Below are positions 1 to 7,508 of a DNA stretch of 64,000 bases, one piece after another. The notes under the pieces are model-generated. The model was not told where the DNA came from and did no database searches. It worked only from the letters and a program-made list of their open reading frames with translations. The position numbers were made by a program, and so were the translations under genes. The stretch comes from Salinicoccus kekensis (GTDB taxonomy: Bacteria; Bacillota; Bacilli; Staphylococcales; Salinicoccaceae), in assembly GCF_900220995.1 (NCBI RefSeq), contig NZ_OBQF01000005.1, forward strand, positions 124,001-188,000, in the 5' to 3' direction. The number at the start of each line of letters is the position of its first letter. The first letter of the stretch is position 1.

Positions 1-25
1 TGAGAATAAAATTTTTACCTTTCAT
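1..25 (-). CDS. Start of an unidentified CDS, cut by window edge
   Basis: On the minus strand an ATG at 25-23 follows a purine-rich ribosome site (AGGGGAGAG, six bases upstream). The first codons read Met-Lys-Gly-Lys-Asn-Phe-Ile-Leu before the window ends. Eight codons do not identify a product. The 470 bases upstream are AT-rich and gene-poor, as expected for a promoter region. Alternatively this is a chance ATG. Confidence 0.45.
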
Positions 26-497
26 ATCCTGCTCTCCCCTTTTAATTAAATATGTATAGACTCTAGCTCTGATGGTCACTACTATTTTATCGAAGCCTAA
101 AATTCTACATGACTTCTTAACCTCCCCTTAAATAAGAAAGCGCTTCCTTATGTGGTTAAAAAACTATTTAAATTATACTCGGAAGTACAATTTAAAACAA
201 CGCGGAAATACAAAATTGTTTTTATTACATGTTTTTTCAAACTATACAGTAATATTCTTCAAAAATCAAACTGTTTTCTAAATAATTATATTCTTCAGTC
301 TTTTTAGAGTGAATTAAATTTCCTGTCAGGGAGGGAGGAAGGGGGGTAGGTTTAATATTGGGCGGACAAATGAGTTTTTAGTACGTCCAGGAAATTGAAC
401 AAGGAGAGAATATTGTAACTGCTAAACTAGCTCCAACAGTTCTCTATAAATCAGATTCAATAGATAGCTGATTAAAATGCACTTTTAAATAGACTAG
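26..497. other. AT-rich intergenic stretch
   Basis: No convincing gene. A weak cre-like palindrome (AGAAAGCGCTTCCT, 135-148) lies about 110 bases upstream of the minus-strand start at 25 and could mean carbon control of that gene. A G-rich run at about 328-365 followed by GGTTTAATATTGGGCGGAC resembles the terminal repeats seen next to istA in IS21-type elements, so the left end of the decayed element below may lie here. Confidence 0.4.
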
Positions 498-1040
498 ATG
501 AGGATATATTTAAAAGGAGAGAACAAAGTGTGGAAAGATAGAAGATCTATCAAGAGATACATCTGTTTGAAAGATATAGGATTCTCTAATAATACAACCG
601 GAAAGAAATTACAGATTTCCAGAAATAAAGTGATGGATTATGTGAACATGACACCAGATGAATTCTCAGATTTCATCACATCTCTACAGAACTAGATCAA
701 GAAATTGGGTCTGTACCAACATGAAACATTGGCATGGCTGAAAGACTACCTGGATGCCACCAGTACACAGACCTAACTGGAGACAGAATTAATTTAACAT
801 TCAAACCGTCACTGAAAACACAGTCCAAAACTATGTCAACCATTTACGGGCACACTATCATAGACCTAAAGTGGCCGCAGCACGCGTTTACAGTACTGTG
901 AATGAAATGCCGCCGGGCAGGCAGATGCAAGTACTGATTTTGGATAAATGACAATGTATCTTTCATCCGGCGGCATGACCGAGGCAATCGTCTATGATTA
1001 GGACCAATTAATGGCCGTCAGTGAGGATGAGTCTAGTTTA
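498..1040 (+). pseudogene. Decayed IS21-family transposase (istA remnant)
   Basis: The first open piece (498-695) has the start of an IstA: a helix-turn-helix-like segment (GKKLQISRNKVMDYVNMT). Past its stop, other frames continue in IstA order: KLGLYQHETLAWLKDYLDAT, then VTENTVQNYVNHLRAHYHRP, then NEMPPGRQMQV followed by D-F-G one base out of frame (canonical MQVDFG at the start of the catalytic core), then TEAIVYD.DQLMAVSED, which normally lies over 100 residues further on. So the gene has several stops, frameshifts and a large internal deletion, and cannot make a working transposase. No istB follows. The element is an old relic; ends and target duplications are not clear. Confidence 0.8.
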
Positions 1041-1044
1041 GCAG

Positions 1045-1302
1045 TTACAGGAGATCATCGGCGAATGCCATTTCACTGATTTCATTCCCCTGCCGGGCGC
1101 TGGAGACTTCAAACTCCTTTTCTCCACGTTCCAGCTGTGCAAGTTCTGAATCCTCGGGTCCCGACAGATTTTCAAGAGGATTCGTGCCATCGGCGGCACT
1201 TTCAGAGTCGGAACCTGTCACATAAAAGAATATACCTAAGGAAATGGAAGCAAGGAAAACAATGGAGAAGAAGCCAAGGATAAGCTTCAATGATGTACTC
1301 AA
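1045..1302 (-). CDS. Small single-pass membrane protein, unknown
   Basis: The 85-residue product has one strong membrane segment near residues 5-27 (LILGFFSIVFLASISLGIFFY) followed by an acidic tail of about 55 residues, presumably outside the membrane. A longer frame starts at 1353, but only the TTG at 1302 has a proper ribosome site (AGGGGGC, seven bases upstream), so TTG is chosen. No family recognised. It lies alone between the istA relic and a divergent symporter gene. Confidence 0.6.
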   Translation of the reverse strand: MSTSLKLILGFFSIVFLASISLGIFFYVTGSDSESAADGTNPLENLSGPEDSELAQLERGEKEFEVSSARQGNEISEMAFADDLL

Positions 1303-1505
1303 AAATATGCCCCCTGTAAAACAGATAATACCTTTATCTAGAAATAATATCATTTACTGGTTATTGGTGAAAAGAGCCTTTTTAATCTTAGAAAGGAAAC
1401 TTTGAGATAAAACTCATTTTATATGTAAATTTCATCCTCTTGAGTTTAAATTGTAAATTTACGTGAATAGAGAAGTAAATTGGGAGATAAACAGGGGGTA
1501 TCAAA

Positions 1506-3284
1506 ATGGGAGAGTTTTTGTTCACCGTCCTATCCGCTGCGTTCTTCATGTTTTTGGTCGCCTGGTATTCATATCTGAAGACAAGGAACACCATCGGTGA
1601 TTCGACCGGCTACTTCCTCGCGGGGCGGGGCCTCACGGGCGGTTTCATCGCGGGGTCGCTCATCCTCACCAACCTGTCCGCAGAGCAATTGATCGGCCTG
1701 AACGGCCAGGCCTACAGCAGCAACATGACCAATATGGCCTGGGAAGTCACGGCGGGATTCTCCGTCATTGTTTTGGCTTTGATACTGCTGCCGCGCTACC
1801 TCGGCGGGTCGTTCACCACCCTTCCTGAATTCATCAACGACCGCTTTGACCGGGGCACACGCATCCTGGTCGTCCTTTTATTCATGCTCGGCTACGGGCT
1901 CGTCACCATACCGTCGGTCCTCTACTCCGGTGCGATTGCCGTGCTCCAGCTGTTCAATGTGCCGGAGGCGCTCGGCATCACTTTCGAGCAGTCCATGTGG
2001 CTCACGGTGTGGATCATCGGCATCATCGGATCCTGTTATGCGATCTTTGGCGGGCTACGGGCCGTCGCAATCTCGGATACTCTTAATGGCATCGGCCTCT
2101 TCATCATCGGGCTCATTGTGCCCGTGCTCGGCTTCATTGCCCTCGGTGACGGCAATATGCTGGACGGGATGCGGACGATCACGCTTGAGAGTCCGGAGAA
2201 GTTGAACGCCATCGGCGGAAGCGATGACGGCGTGCCGTTCGGGACGATCTTCACGGGGATGATTTTTGCGAACCTATTCTACTGGGGGACAAACCAGTAT
2301 GCCATCCAGCGTACACTCGGCGCACAGAGCCTCGCCGAAGGCCAGAAAGGCGCTTTACTTACAGGTTTTTTGAAGATACTCGTACCATTCATGATGATGA
2401 TCCCGGGAATCATCGCATTCCATTTGTACGGCCCCGGTCTTGAGACGATGGACTTGGCATATCCTGCGCTGATATCCGATCTGCTCCCGACGTTCCTGAG
2501 CGGATTTTTCCTGGCAGTGCTGCTCGGCGCCGTGTTTTCGAGCTTCAACTCACTGCTCAACAGTGCCGCAACGATGTTTGCTTATGACATCTACAAGGTG
2601 CTGATCAATAAAAGGGCGACGGACCGCCAGATGATCCGCATCAGTCAATGGTTCGGCGTGGCGTTGTCACTCGTCACTTTCTTCATTGCGCCACTCCTGC
2701 TCAATGCACCGGACGGGCTTTGGACGGTCATCCGTGAATTCACCGGATTCTTCAACATACCGATCATAGCGATTGTGCTCGTCGGTATATTTTCAAAATA
2801 CATTCCGCCGATCGGTCCGAAAGTCGCAATCATCGTCCATGTCATCAGCTACTACATGCTGATGTGGGGACTGCCGATGTTCTTCAACATCGAAGTTCCG
2901 ATCAACTTCATCCATATACAGGGTATTCTGTTTGCGGTCGCAGTCCTCATCATGCTGGCGGCGGGACTGCTGAAACCTTTGTCAGAGCCCTTCAGGTTCA
3001 GACCGAATGCATCCGTCAGCATGGTCCCATGGAAATATGCCATTCCAGTCACGGTCATACTGTCCAGTGCGATGGTGTTTGCATTCATCCTATTCTCCAC
3101 AATCGGCCTTGCGAGCCCTGAAAACATCGTATCCGGCTGGTTCCTGCCCGTCGTTGCTGGACTGATCATCGTCACGATCCTCCTTTACATGATGGCGCTG
3201 AAATCATGGAACAAGAAATACCAGGACTTCATCGTCGGCAGGCATGAGGAATTCGTAGAAGAAGCAGAAGGTACAAGGCAGTAA
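1506..3284 (+). CDS. Sodium:solute symporter, SglT/YidK-like
   Basis: The 592-residue protein belongs to the sodium/solute symporter (SSS, SLC5) family. It has a run of about 14 membrane segments, the family start pattern DSTGYFLAGRGL in the first loop and NLSAEQLIGLNG in TM2. In length and pattern it is nearest to the sugar-type branch (SglT, E. coli YidK) rather than PutP. It should couple sodium entry to uptake of a sugar or related small solute; the substrate cannot be read from sequence. Start: ATG seven bases after AGGGGG. Monocistronic, ending in a strong terminator. A palindrome GTAAATTTAC at 1453-1462 upstream could be an operator. No catabolic partner gene lies nearby on the same strand. 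Confidence 0.9.
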   Translation: MGEFLFTVLSAAFFMFLVAWYSYLKTRNTIGDSTGYFLAGRGLTGGFIAGSLILTNLSAEQLIGLNGQAYSSNMTNMAWEVTAGFSVIVLALILLPRYLGGSFTTLPEFINDRFDRGTRILVVLLFMLGYGLVTIPSVLYSGAIAVLQLFNVPEALGITFEQSMWLTVWIIGIIGSCYAIFGGLRAVAISDTLNGIGLFIIGLIVPVLGFIALGDGNMLDGMRTITLESPEKLNAIGGSDDGVPFGTIFTGMIFANLFYWGTNQYAIQRTLGAQSLAEGQKGALLTGFLKILVPFMMMIPGIIAFHLYGPGLETMDLAYPALISDLLPTFLSGFFLAVLLGAVFSSFNSLLNSAATMFAYDIYKVLINKRATDRQMIRISQWFGVALSLVTFFIAPLLLNAPDGLWTVIREFTGFFNIPIIAIVLVGIFSKYIPPIGPKVAIIVHVISYYMLMWGLPMFFNIEVPINFIHIQGILFAVAVLIMLAAGLLKPLSEPFRFRPNASVSMVPWKYAIPVTVILSSAMVFAFILFSTIGLASPENIVSGWFLPVVAGLIIVTILLYMMALKSWNKKYQDFIVGRHEEFVEEAEGTRQ

Positions 3285-3288
3285 AACA

Positions 3289-3320
3289 AAAAGTTCCGGC
3301 AGCATGCTGCCGGAACTTTT
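3289..3320. terminator. Bidirectional terminator
   Basis: A perfect inverted repeat, AAAAGTTCCGGCAGC and its complement, meets at ATGC and ends in a T-run on both strands. It can stop transcripts of the symporter (plus) and of the flavoprotein operon (minus). Confidence 0.9.
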
Positions 3321-3331
3321 TCATGAAATTC

Positions 3332-4414
3332 TTATTGAGGCCCTTCAATTTCACCTTCCGAGTCCACAAGCAGTGCGTGCTGGGAGGCGGTGAGCAGGTC
3401 GCGGTAGATGCGGTTCAGCGGATGACTCCTCATGACGATATCCATCCCGAGGTGGCGGTAAAGGTTCTGGACACCCTCAATGGCTGCACCGGCGGTAATC
3501 TTACTCTGCATCGAAATATCCGTCATATCCATTTCATTGACTGTCCTTGAAACATGGGACTCCCACGATTTCTCAACGGAATGATAAAAATCTTTTCGTG
3601 CTTCGAGGAATGCCGCTTCGTTCTTCTCCAATATTTCAACCGCATGGTCATGACGCCTGGAGTCTGCTTTGTTCCAGTCGTCTTTTTTGGATTCGATATG
3701 TTCACGGGCTGCTTCAAAGAAATGTCTCGCAACCCCGATCGCGGTCGAGGCGATGTTCGCCGCCGCAAAAGCCTTGAACGGATAATGGTAGACCGGGTCA
3801 TCGAAGTGGAAGTGCGGACGGGTCACGTCAAAACGGCGGCTGGCGGGGACGAAAGCTTCCTCCACATGAATCGTATGGCTGCCCGTCGCCCGCATCCCGA
3901 AAGCATCCCAATCCCTTTCAATCGTCACCTGGTCCGGTGTGAAGGCGAAAGCATATGCTTTCCCGTCCTCCTCGCCACCGGATTTTATTCTGCATGTCGC
4001 AGTGAAGAGGCTCGCGTGCTCTGCACCGCTTGAAAAAGGCCATGTGCCGCTCACGACATATCCATCATTCGTCTTCCCGGCGGTACCTGACGGCCGGTCG
4101 CTGCCGGCGATGTAGAAATCGCGTGCAGCGAAATGTGTTCTCATCTCATCAGGGTCCATCGTCACGGCGAAGAATCCCGCGCCCGAACCGATCTGCACGA
4201 GCCAGCCGAAGCTGCCGTCCGCACGGGCCGCTTCTTCAAATATCTTCAATGCTTCAGGGAGTGGCTGCATATTGCCGCCGAGCTCCGCAGGTATGAATAA
4301 TTTGAACAGGCCTTGATCGTAAATATATTCAAGCACCTCACCGGTGAGCCTGCCCTCCCGTTCCATGCGGGGTGCTTCTTTCCGGATCATTTCAATCATA
4401 TTTTCATCAATCAT
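3332..4414 (-). CDS. Acyl-CoA-dehydrogenase-like flavoprotein, last gene of thiamine operon
   Basis: The 360-residue protein has the acyl-CoA dehydrogenase fold: helical N-terminal part, a beta domain near 115-210 (SGTWPFSSGAEHAS, AFGMRATGSHTI) and a C-terminal helical bundle. The glutamate base typical of true acyl-CoA dehydrogenases is not evident. The pattern resembles the FMN/FAD-dependent monooxygenase branch (HsaA/DszC type), which uses reduced flavin to oxygenate aromatic or heteroaromatic substrates. Its start overlaps the ATPase gene end (ATGATTGA), so it is translationally coupled to a THI-riboswitch transporter operon. The inference is that it modifies an imported thiamine or pyrimidine breakdown product. 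Exact reaction unknown. Confidence 0.8.
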   Translation of the reverse strand: MIDENMIEMIRKEAPRMEREGRLTGEVLEYIYDQGLFKLFIPAELGGNMQPLPEALKIFEEAARADGSFGWLVQIGSGAGFFAVTMDPDEMRTHFAARDFYIAGSDRPSGTAGKTNDGYVVSGTWPFSSGAEHASLFTATCRIKSGGEEDGKAYAFAFTPDQVTIERDWDAFGMRATGSHTIHVEEAFVPASRRFDVTRPHFHFDDPVYHYPFKAFAAANIASTAIGVARHFFEAAREHIESKKDDWNKADSRRHDHAVEILEKNEAAFLEARKDFYHSVEKSWESHVSRTVNEMDMTDISMQSKITAGAAIEGVQNLYRHLGMDIVMRSHPLNRIYRDLLTASQHALLVDSEGEIEGPQ

Positions 4415-5165
4415 TGCGGAACCCCGCCTTCAATAAACCGTATATTTCTCTTTTCAGCCGGGCGAATTCATCGTCGAGGGTGATGTCGTGCTGTCTCGGC
4501 CGTTTGAAGGGCACTGTGATCTCCCTGATGATCCTTGCCGGTTTATCGGACAGGATCAGTATGCGGTCGGATAAATATAATGCTTCCTCAATGCTGTGGG
4601 TGATGAACAGCACGGAGCGGCGGTCGGCCTCCCACATCCCGAGCAGCCAGTCCTGCATATCGAGGCGGGTCAGCTCATCCAGCGCACCGAACGGTTCATC
4701 GAGCAGCATCAGATCCTGTGGGCTGAGGAGCGCACGGATGAAAGCCACCCGCTGGCGCATGCCGCCGGATAAAGTGTCCGGCCGCGCCGATTCATAGCCG
4801 GCAAGCCCTGCTCGTTCCAGCAGCTTCCGTGCAGCACCCCGGTCCACACTGCCGTTGATTTCCTGGACGAGGACGACATTGTCCTCCACCGTCCGCCATG
4901 GCAGGAGCGAATCCTGCTGGGGCAGGTAACTGATGTTGCCCCGCGTACCATTGGCCCGCTTCCCGTCGATGTATATATCGCCGCTTTCCGGTTCAATCAG
5001 CCCGCCGATGATATTGAAGATGGTGCTCTTCCCGCTGCCGGAGGGGCCGATCAGCGTGACGAATTCACCGTCCGCCACATTGAGCGACAAGCCGTCCAAT
5101 ACATTTTCGGATGATTCTCCTTCAAACGTATGCGAGAGGTTCACAACCTGCAGTTTATCAGCCAT
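4407..5165 (-). CDS. ABC transporter ATPase, ThiZ-like
   Basis: A 252-residue ABC ATPase of the nitrate/taurine/thiamine-precursor type. Walker A (GPSGSGKST) lies near residue 41, the signature is TLSGGMRQR and Walker B is LMLLDEPFGALDE. It would power import with the permease and receptor encoded just upstream. An upstream in-frame ATG exists, but the ATG at 5165 sits right after GGGAGTGGAAGGA and is preferred. It overlaps the permease end by eight bases and the flavoprotein start by eight bases, showing tight coupling. THI control (riboswitch at 7030-7110) makes a thiamine pyrimidine precursor the probable substrate class. Confidence 0.9.
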   Translation of the reverse strand: MADKLQVVNLSHTFEGESSENVLDGLSLNVADGEFVTLIGPSGSGKSTIFNIIGGLIEPESGDIYIDGKRANGTRGNISYLPQQDSLLPWRTVEDNVVLVQEINGSVDRGAARKLLERAGLAGYESARPDTLSGGMRQRVAFIRALLSPQDLMLLDEPFGALDELTRLDMQDWLLGMWEADRRSVLFITHSIEEALYLSDRILILSDKPARIIREITVPFKRPRQHDITLDDEFARLKREIYGLLKAGFRND

Positions 5166-5940
5166 TCCTTCCACTCCCTTTCTCATCCGCATTCCACGGA
5201 ATCAGCCATTTCTCAAGCAGCAGTATGAAACCGAATAAAGCCAGGCTGATCAGCATAATGACGAATATCGACACAAACACCTGGTCCGTCCGGAATGCCG
5301 ACGAGGCGACGGTCATGAAGACGCCGAGCCCCTCCTGTGCACCGAGCCATTCGGCGATGACCGCGCCCATCACACTGTATGTGGCGGAGATTTTAAGCCC
5401 TGAAAAGAAATAAGGCAGTGCACTCGGCCATTCCAGCTTGAAGAAGATCTGCCGGCGGTTTGCACCGATCATCCGCATATAATTGAGCAGCGTCGGATCC
5501 GTCTGCCGGAACCCGTCGATCAATGAGACCGCAATCGGGAAGAAGCAGACGAGTGTGATGATGATGATTTTCGGCATCGCACCGAAACCGAACCAAAGTA
5601 CGAGCAACGGTGCGAGTGCGATGATCGGCACGTTCTGCGACAGCACCATGAGCGGATAGACCGCCTGCCTCGCCCGCGGCATGAGATGCAGGAGGACCGC
5701 AAGGATGAGCCCCACCGATACACCGATCGCAAATCCGCCGAGCGCGATGGTGATGGTCGATACGCTGTGGCTGAAGAGCCGCGGATAAATTTCGATGCCT
5801 TCCTGTATGATCTGGAGAGGTGCCGGCAGCATCCATGCTTCGATATCAAAAATGCTGACGGCCGCCTGCCAGATGACCAGTATAATAAAGATCGCAAGGA
5901 CCGGTGCGGCCACATTCCACGAAAACAGCCGGCGCATCAT
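5158..5940 (-). CDS. ABC transporter permease, ThiX-like
   Basis: A 260-residue inner membrane subunit with about six membrane segments and the binding-protein-dependent transport loop near residues 155-185 (YMRMIGANRRQIFFKLEWPS), which contacts the ATPase. It belongs to the SsuC/TauC/ThiX branch. The start ATG immediately follows the stop of the receptor gene (TAGATGATG) and uses the GGGGGAATAG sequence as ribosome site. With the receptor and ATPase it forms a complete importer under THI riboswitch control. Confidence 0.9.
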   Translation of the reverse strand: MMRRLFSWNVAAPVLAIFIILVIWQAAVSIFDIEAWMLPAPLQIIQEGIEIYPRLFSHSVSTITIALGGFAIGVSVGLILAVLLHLMPRARQAVYPLMVLSQNVPIIALAPLLVLWFGFGAMPKIIIITLVCFFPIAVSLIDGFRQTDPTLLNYMRMIGANRRQIFFKLEWPSALPYFFSGLKISATYSVMGAVIAEWLGAQEGLGVFMTVASSAFRTDQVFVSIFVIMLISLALFGFILLLEKWLIPWNADEKGSGRNG

Positions 5941-6936
5941 CTATTCCCCCGCTTCATCGGGCAGGAATTCATTCGTGAATGCCTGATCGACGTCCAGTTC
6001 CGATTCGATCAGATCACTTTCATACATCCAGTCCATATAGTTCTGCCAGACATCACGTTCCTGATGCCCCCAGTAAGGCGCTTCACTCTGGTAGACATCG
6101 GCGAGCCACTCCTGGCTTGCCATGACGAGCTCCTCATCAAGATCCGGTTCCGCTTCAAGCAGATGCTCGGCCGCCCGTTCCGGATCCTCCATCGCGAGTC
6201 TGTACCCCTCAGCCGTGGCATGGGTGAACGCCTCGACTGTCTCCGGATCATCTTCAATCAGACCTTCATTCGTAATCAGCACCGGGGTATAGAAATTCAG
6301 CGCATCCGAGTATTCCGTGAAGTCGATCAGGTTGAGCGGCATATCACGGAGCTCAGCTTCGATGCCCGTCCAGCCGTAGTAGATCCATGCAAAATCCACA
6401 TCCCGCTGCACGGTCGTGAAGAAGTCCACATCCCCCACGTTCAGAATTTCGACCTCACTGAAGTCTGCACCGTCCGCCTGCATGATTGACGCGATGGTCT
6501 CCTCCTCGATCGGGGAACCGTATCCGCCGTACGGGTGGCCCTCAAGGTCGGAAGGCGTCTCAAGACCGTACTCTTCGGGGGACGCAAGGTACGATGTGTT
6601 GTCCTGGATGATGGCAGCAAGCGAGACGATCGACACATCCTGCAGGCGCGCCTGCGTCACATTCTCCTGGGCACTGATGCCGAAGTCCGCGTTGCCCGTC
6701 GCAACCGTCTGCTCAGCCCCCGCCTCGCCCGGCAGGACGATCTCCACATCAAGGCCGTGGTCTTCATAGTAACCTTCAGCTTGTGCTGCATAGATCCCTG
6801 TATGGTTTGTATTCGGTGTCCAGTCGAGCACGAACGTGACTTCCGTCAATTCCGCCTCGTCCGTGGCTCCACCGCCGTCCCCGCCGCATGCCGCAAGCAG
6901 CAGAAGCAGGGAGATTGAAAGTATAAATTTAAACAT
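5941..6936 (-). CDS. Lipoprotein receptor for thiamine precursor, ThiY/THI5-like
   Basis: A 331-residue lipoprotein with a signal peptide and lipobox LLAAC, followed by a low-complexity Gly/Asp linker. The mature part has the NMT1/THI5 signature: FVLDWTPNTNHTGIYAA at its start, then GEAGAEQTVATGNADFGIS. Proteins of this group bind pyrimidine precursors of thiamine such as formyl-aminopyrimidine (ThiY) or HMP. A longer frame reaches 7035, but it runs through the riboswitch terminator. The ATG at 6936 follows AAGGAG by ten bases and begins the signal peptide. First gene of the riboswitch operon, followed directly by permease and ATPase. Confidence 0.9.
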   Translation of the reverse strand: MFKFILSISLLLLLAACGGDGGGATDEAELTEVTFVLDWTPNTNHTGIYAAQAEGYYEDHGLDVEIVLPGEAGAEQTVATGNADFGISAQENVTQARLQDVSIVSLAAIIQDNTSYLASPEEYGLETPSDLEGHPYGGYGSPIEEETIASIMQADGADFSEVEILNVGDVDFFTTVQRDVDFAWIYYGWTGIEAELRDMPLNLIDFTEYSDALNFYTPVLITNEGLIEDDPETVEAFTHATAEGYRLAMEDPERAAEHLLEAEPDLDEELVMASQEWLADVYQSEAPYWGHQERDVWQNYMDWMYESDLIESELDVDQAFTNEFLPDEAGE

Positions 6937-6963
6937 ATGATGAATGCTCCTTTCAAAAAAGGC

Positions 6964-6995
6964 ATAAAAAAACGCCTTCCCGATCCGGAGGCGTC
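6964..6995 (-). terminator. Terminator of the TPP riboswitch expression platform
   Basis: On the minus strand ACGCCTCC-GGATC-GGGAAGGCGT is followed by seven T residues, between the aptamer and the first gene. This fits transcription attenuation: high thiamine pyrophosphate would favour this hairpin. Confidence 0.8.
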
Positions 6996-7029
6996 TAGAA
7001 CAGCGGGGACGGACTATAAGCGGTCCATC

Positions 7030-7110
7030 CATCACACATTCCCTACGCTGGTATTATCCAGATCAGGTCAAAGGGTCAGGATTCCTCCTTCTCAGCCGTG
7101 CGGCTCCCCT
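7030..7110 (-). ncRNA. TPP (THI-box) riboswitch
   Basis: Minus-strand RNA carries the conserved THI-box blocks in order: AGGGGAGCC, GGCTGAGA, ACCCTTTGACCTGATCTGG and ATACCAGCGTAGGGA. These form the two sensor arms that bind thiamine pyrophosphate. It precedes the ThiY/X/Z-like operon and assigns it to thiamine metabolism. Confidence 0.95.
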
Positions 7111-7136
7111 ATGTATCATTTTTCATTTGTGCAATC

Positions 7137-7164
7137 AGTATATCATGATTGCAGGGCAAGTCAA
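7137..7164 (-). promoter_or_regulatory. SigmaA promoter of the thiamine operon
   Basis: On the minus strand TTGACT and TATACT are separated by 16 bases, starting transcription just upstream of the THI-box aptamer. Confidence 0.75.
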
Positions 7165-7204
7165 TGTGCGTGCGCCCCATGGGGACAGGCATCCGGATTG
7201 GTCA

Positions 7205-7233
7205 TTGAAAGTGCTTTCCCGGTTATATATAAT
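7205..7233 (+). promoter_or_regulatory. SigmaA promoter overlapped by a cre-like box
   Basis: TTGAAA and TATAAT are separated by 17 bases. TGAAAGTGCTTTCC (7206-7219) overlaps the -35 and departs from the cre consensus TGWAANCGNTNWCA at two positions. It would place the symporter module under CcpA repression. Confidence 0.6.
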
Positions 7234-7286
7234 GAAAACATACAATTGATTGAATACACCAAATATTCAAAAAGGGGATGTTACAC

Positions 7287-7496
7287 ATGGCGCGAAGATC
7301 AAAGTTCAAAGATCCGGGTCTCTTCATGACCCTGATCATCATCATTTATTCCACCGTGGTGTTCGCATGGTGGCCGACCGACATCTATATGGCCGGCATA
7401 TCGCTGGTTGCATGGCTGATGTTCTTCGGTCTGTTCCTATGGTTCATCATCACCGCAGCCTATGTTGTATGGATTGAGAAAATAGAGAGGGATTAG
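7287..7496 (+). CDS. Small two-span membrane protein preceding symporter
   Basis: A 69-residue protein with a basic N-terminus (MARRSKFKD) and two hydrophobic segments near 14-30 and 35-60. It resembles the short membrane proteins (YhdT/DUF997-like, DUF3311-like) that are encoded just before sodium symporters. The ATG at 7287 is nine bases after AAAGGGG; another ATG at 7278 touches the ribosome site and is rejected. Twelve bases separate it from the symporter start, so the two are cotranscribed and probably act together in the membrane. A one-span counterpart precedes the symporter at 61165-62787. Confidence 0.8.
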   Translation: MARRSKFKDPGLFMTLIIIIYSTVVFAWWPTDIYMAGISLVAWLMFFGLFLWFIITAAYVVWIEKIERD

Positions 7497-7508
7497 GGGG
7501 TATGGGAC

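Noticed and set aside
1388-1594. 68-codon minus-strand frame upstream of the first symporter
   Set aside because: Overlaps the start of a strong gene, lacks a ribosome site and reads through its promoter region.
5686-6489. 267-codon plus-strand frame opposite the thiamine transporter genes
   Set aside because: Antisense to two well-supported genes, no family match and no start signal.
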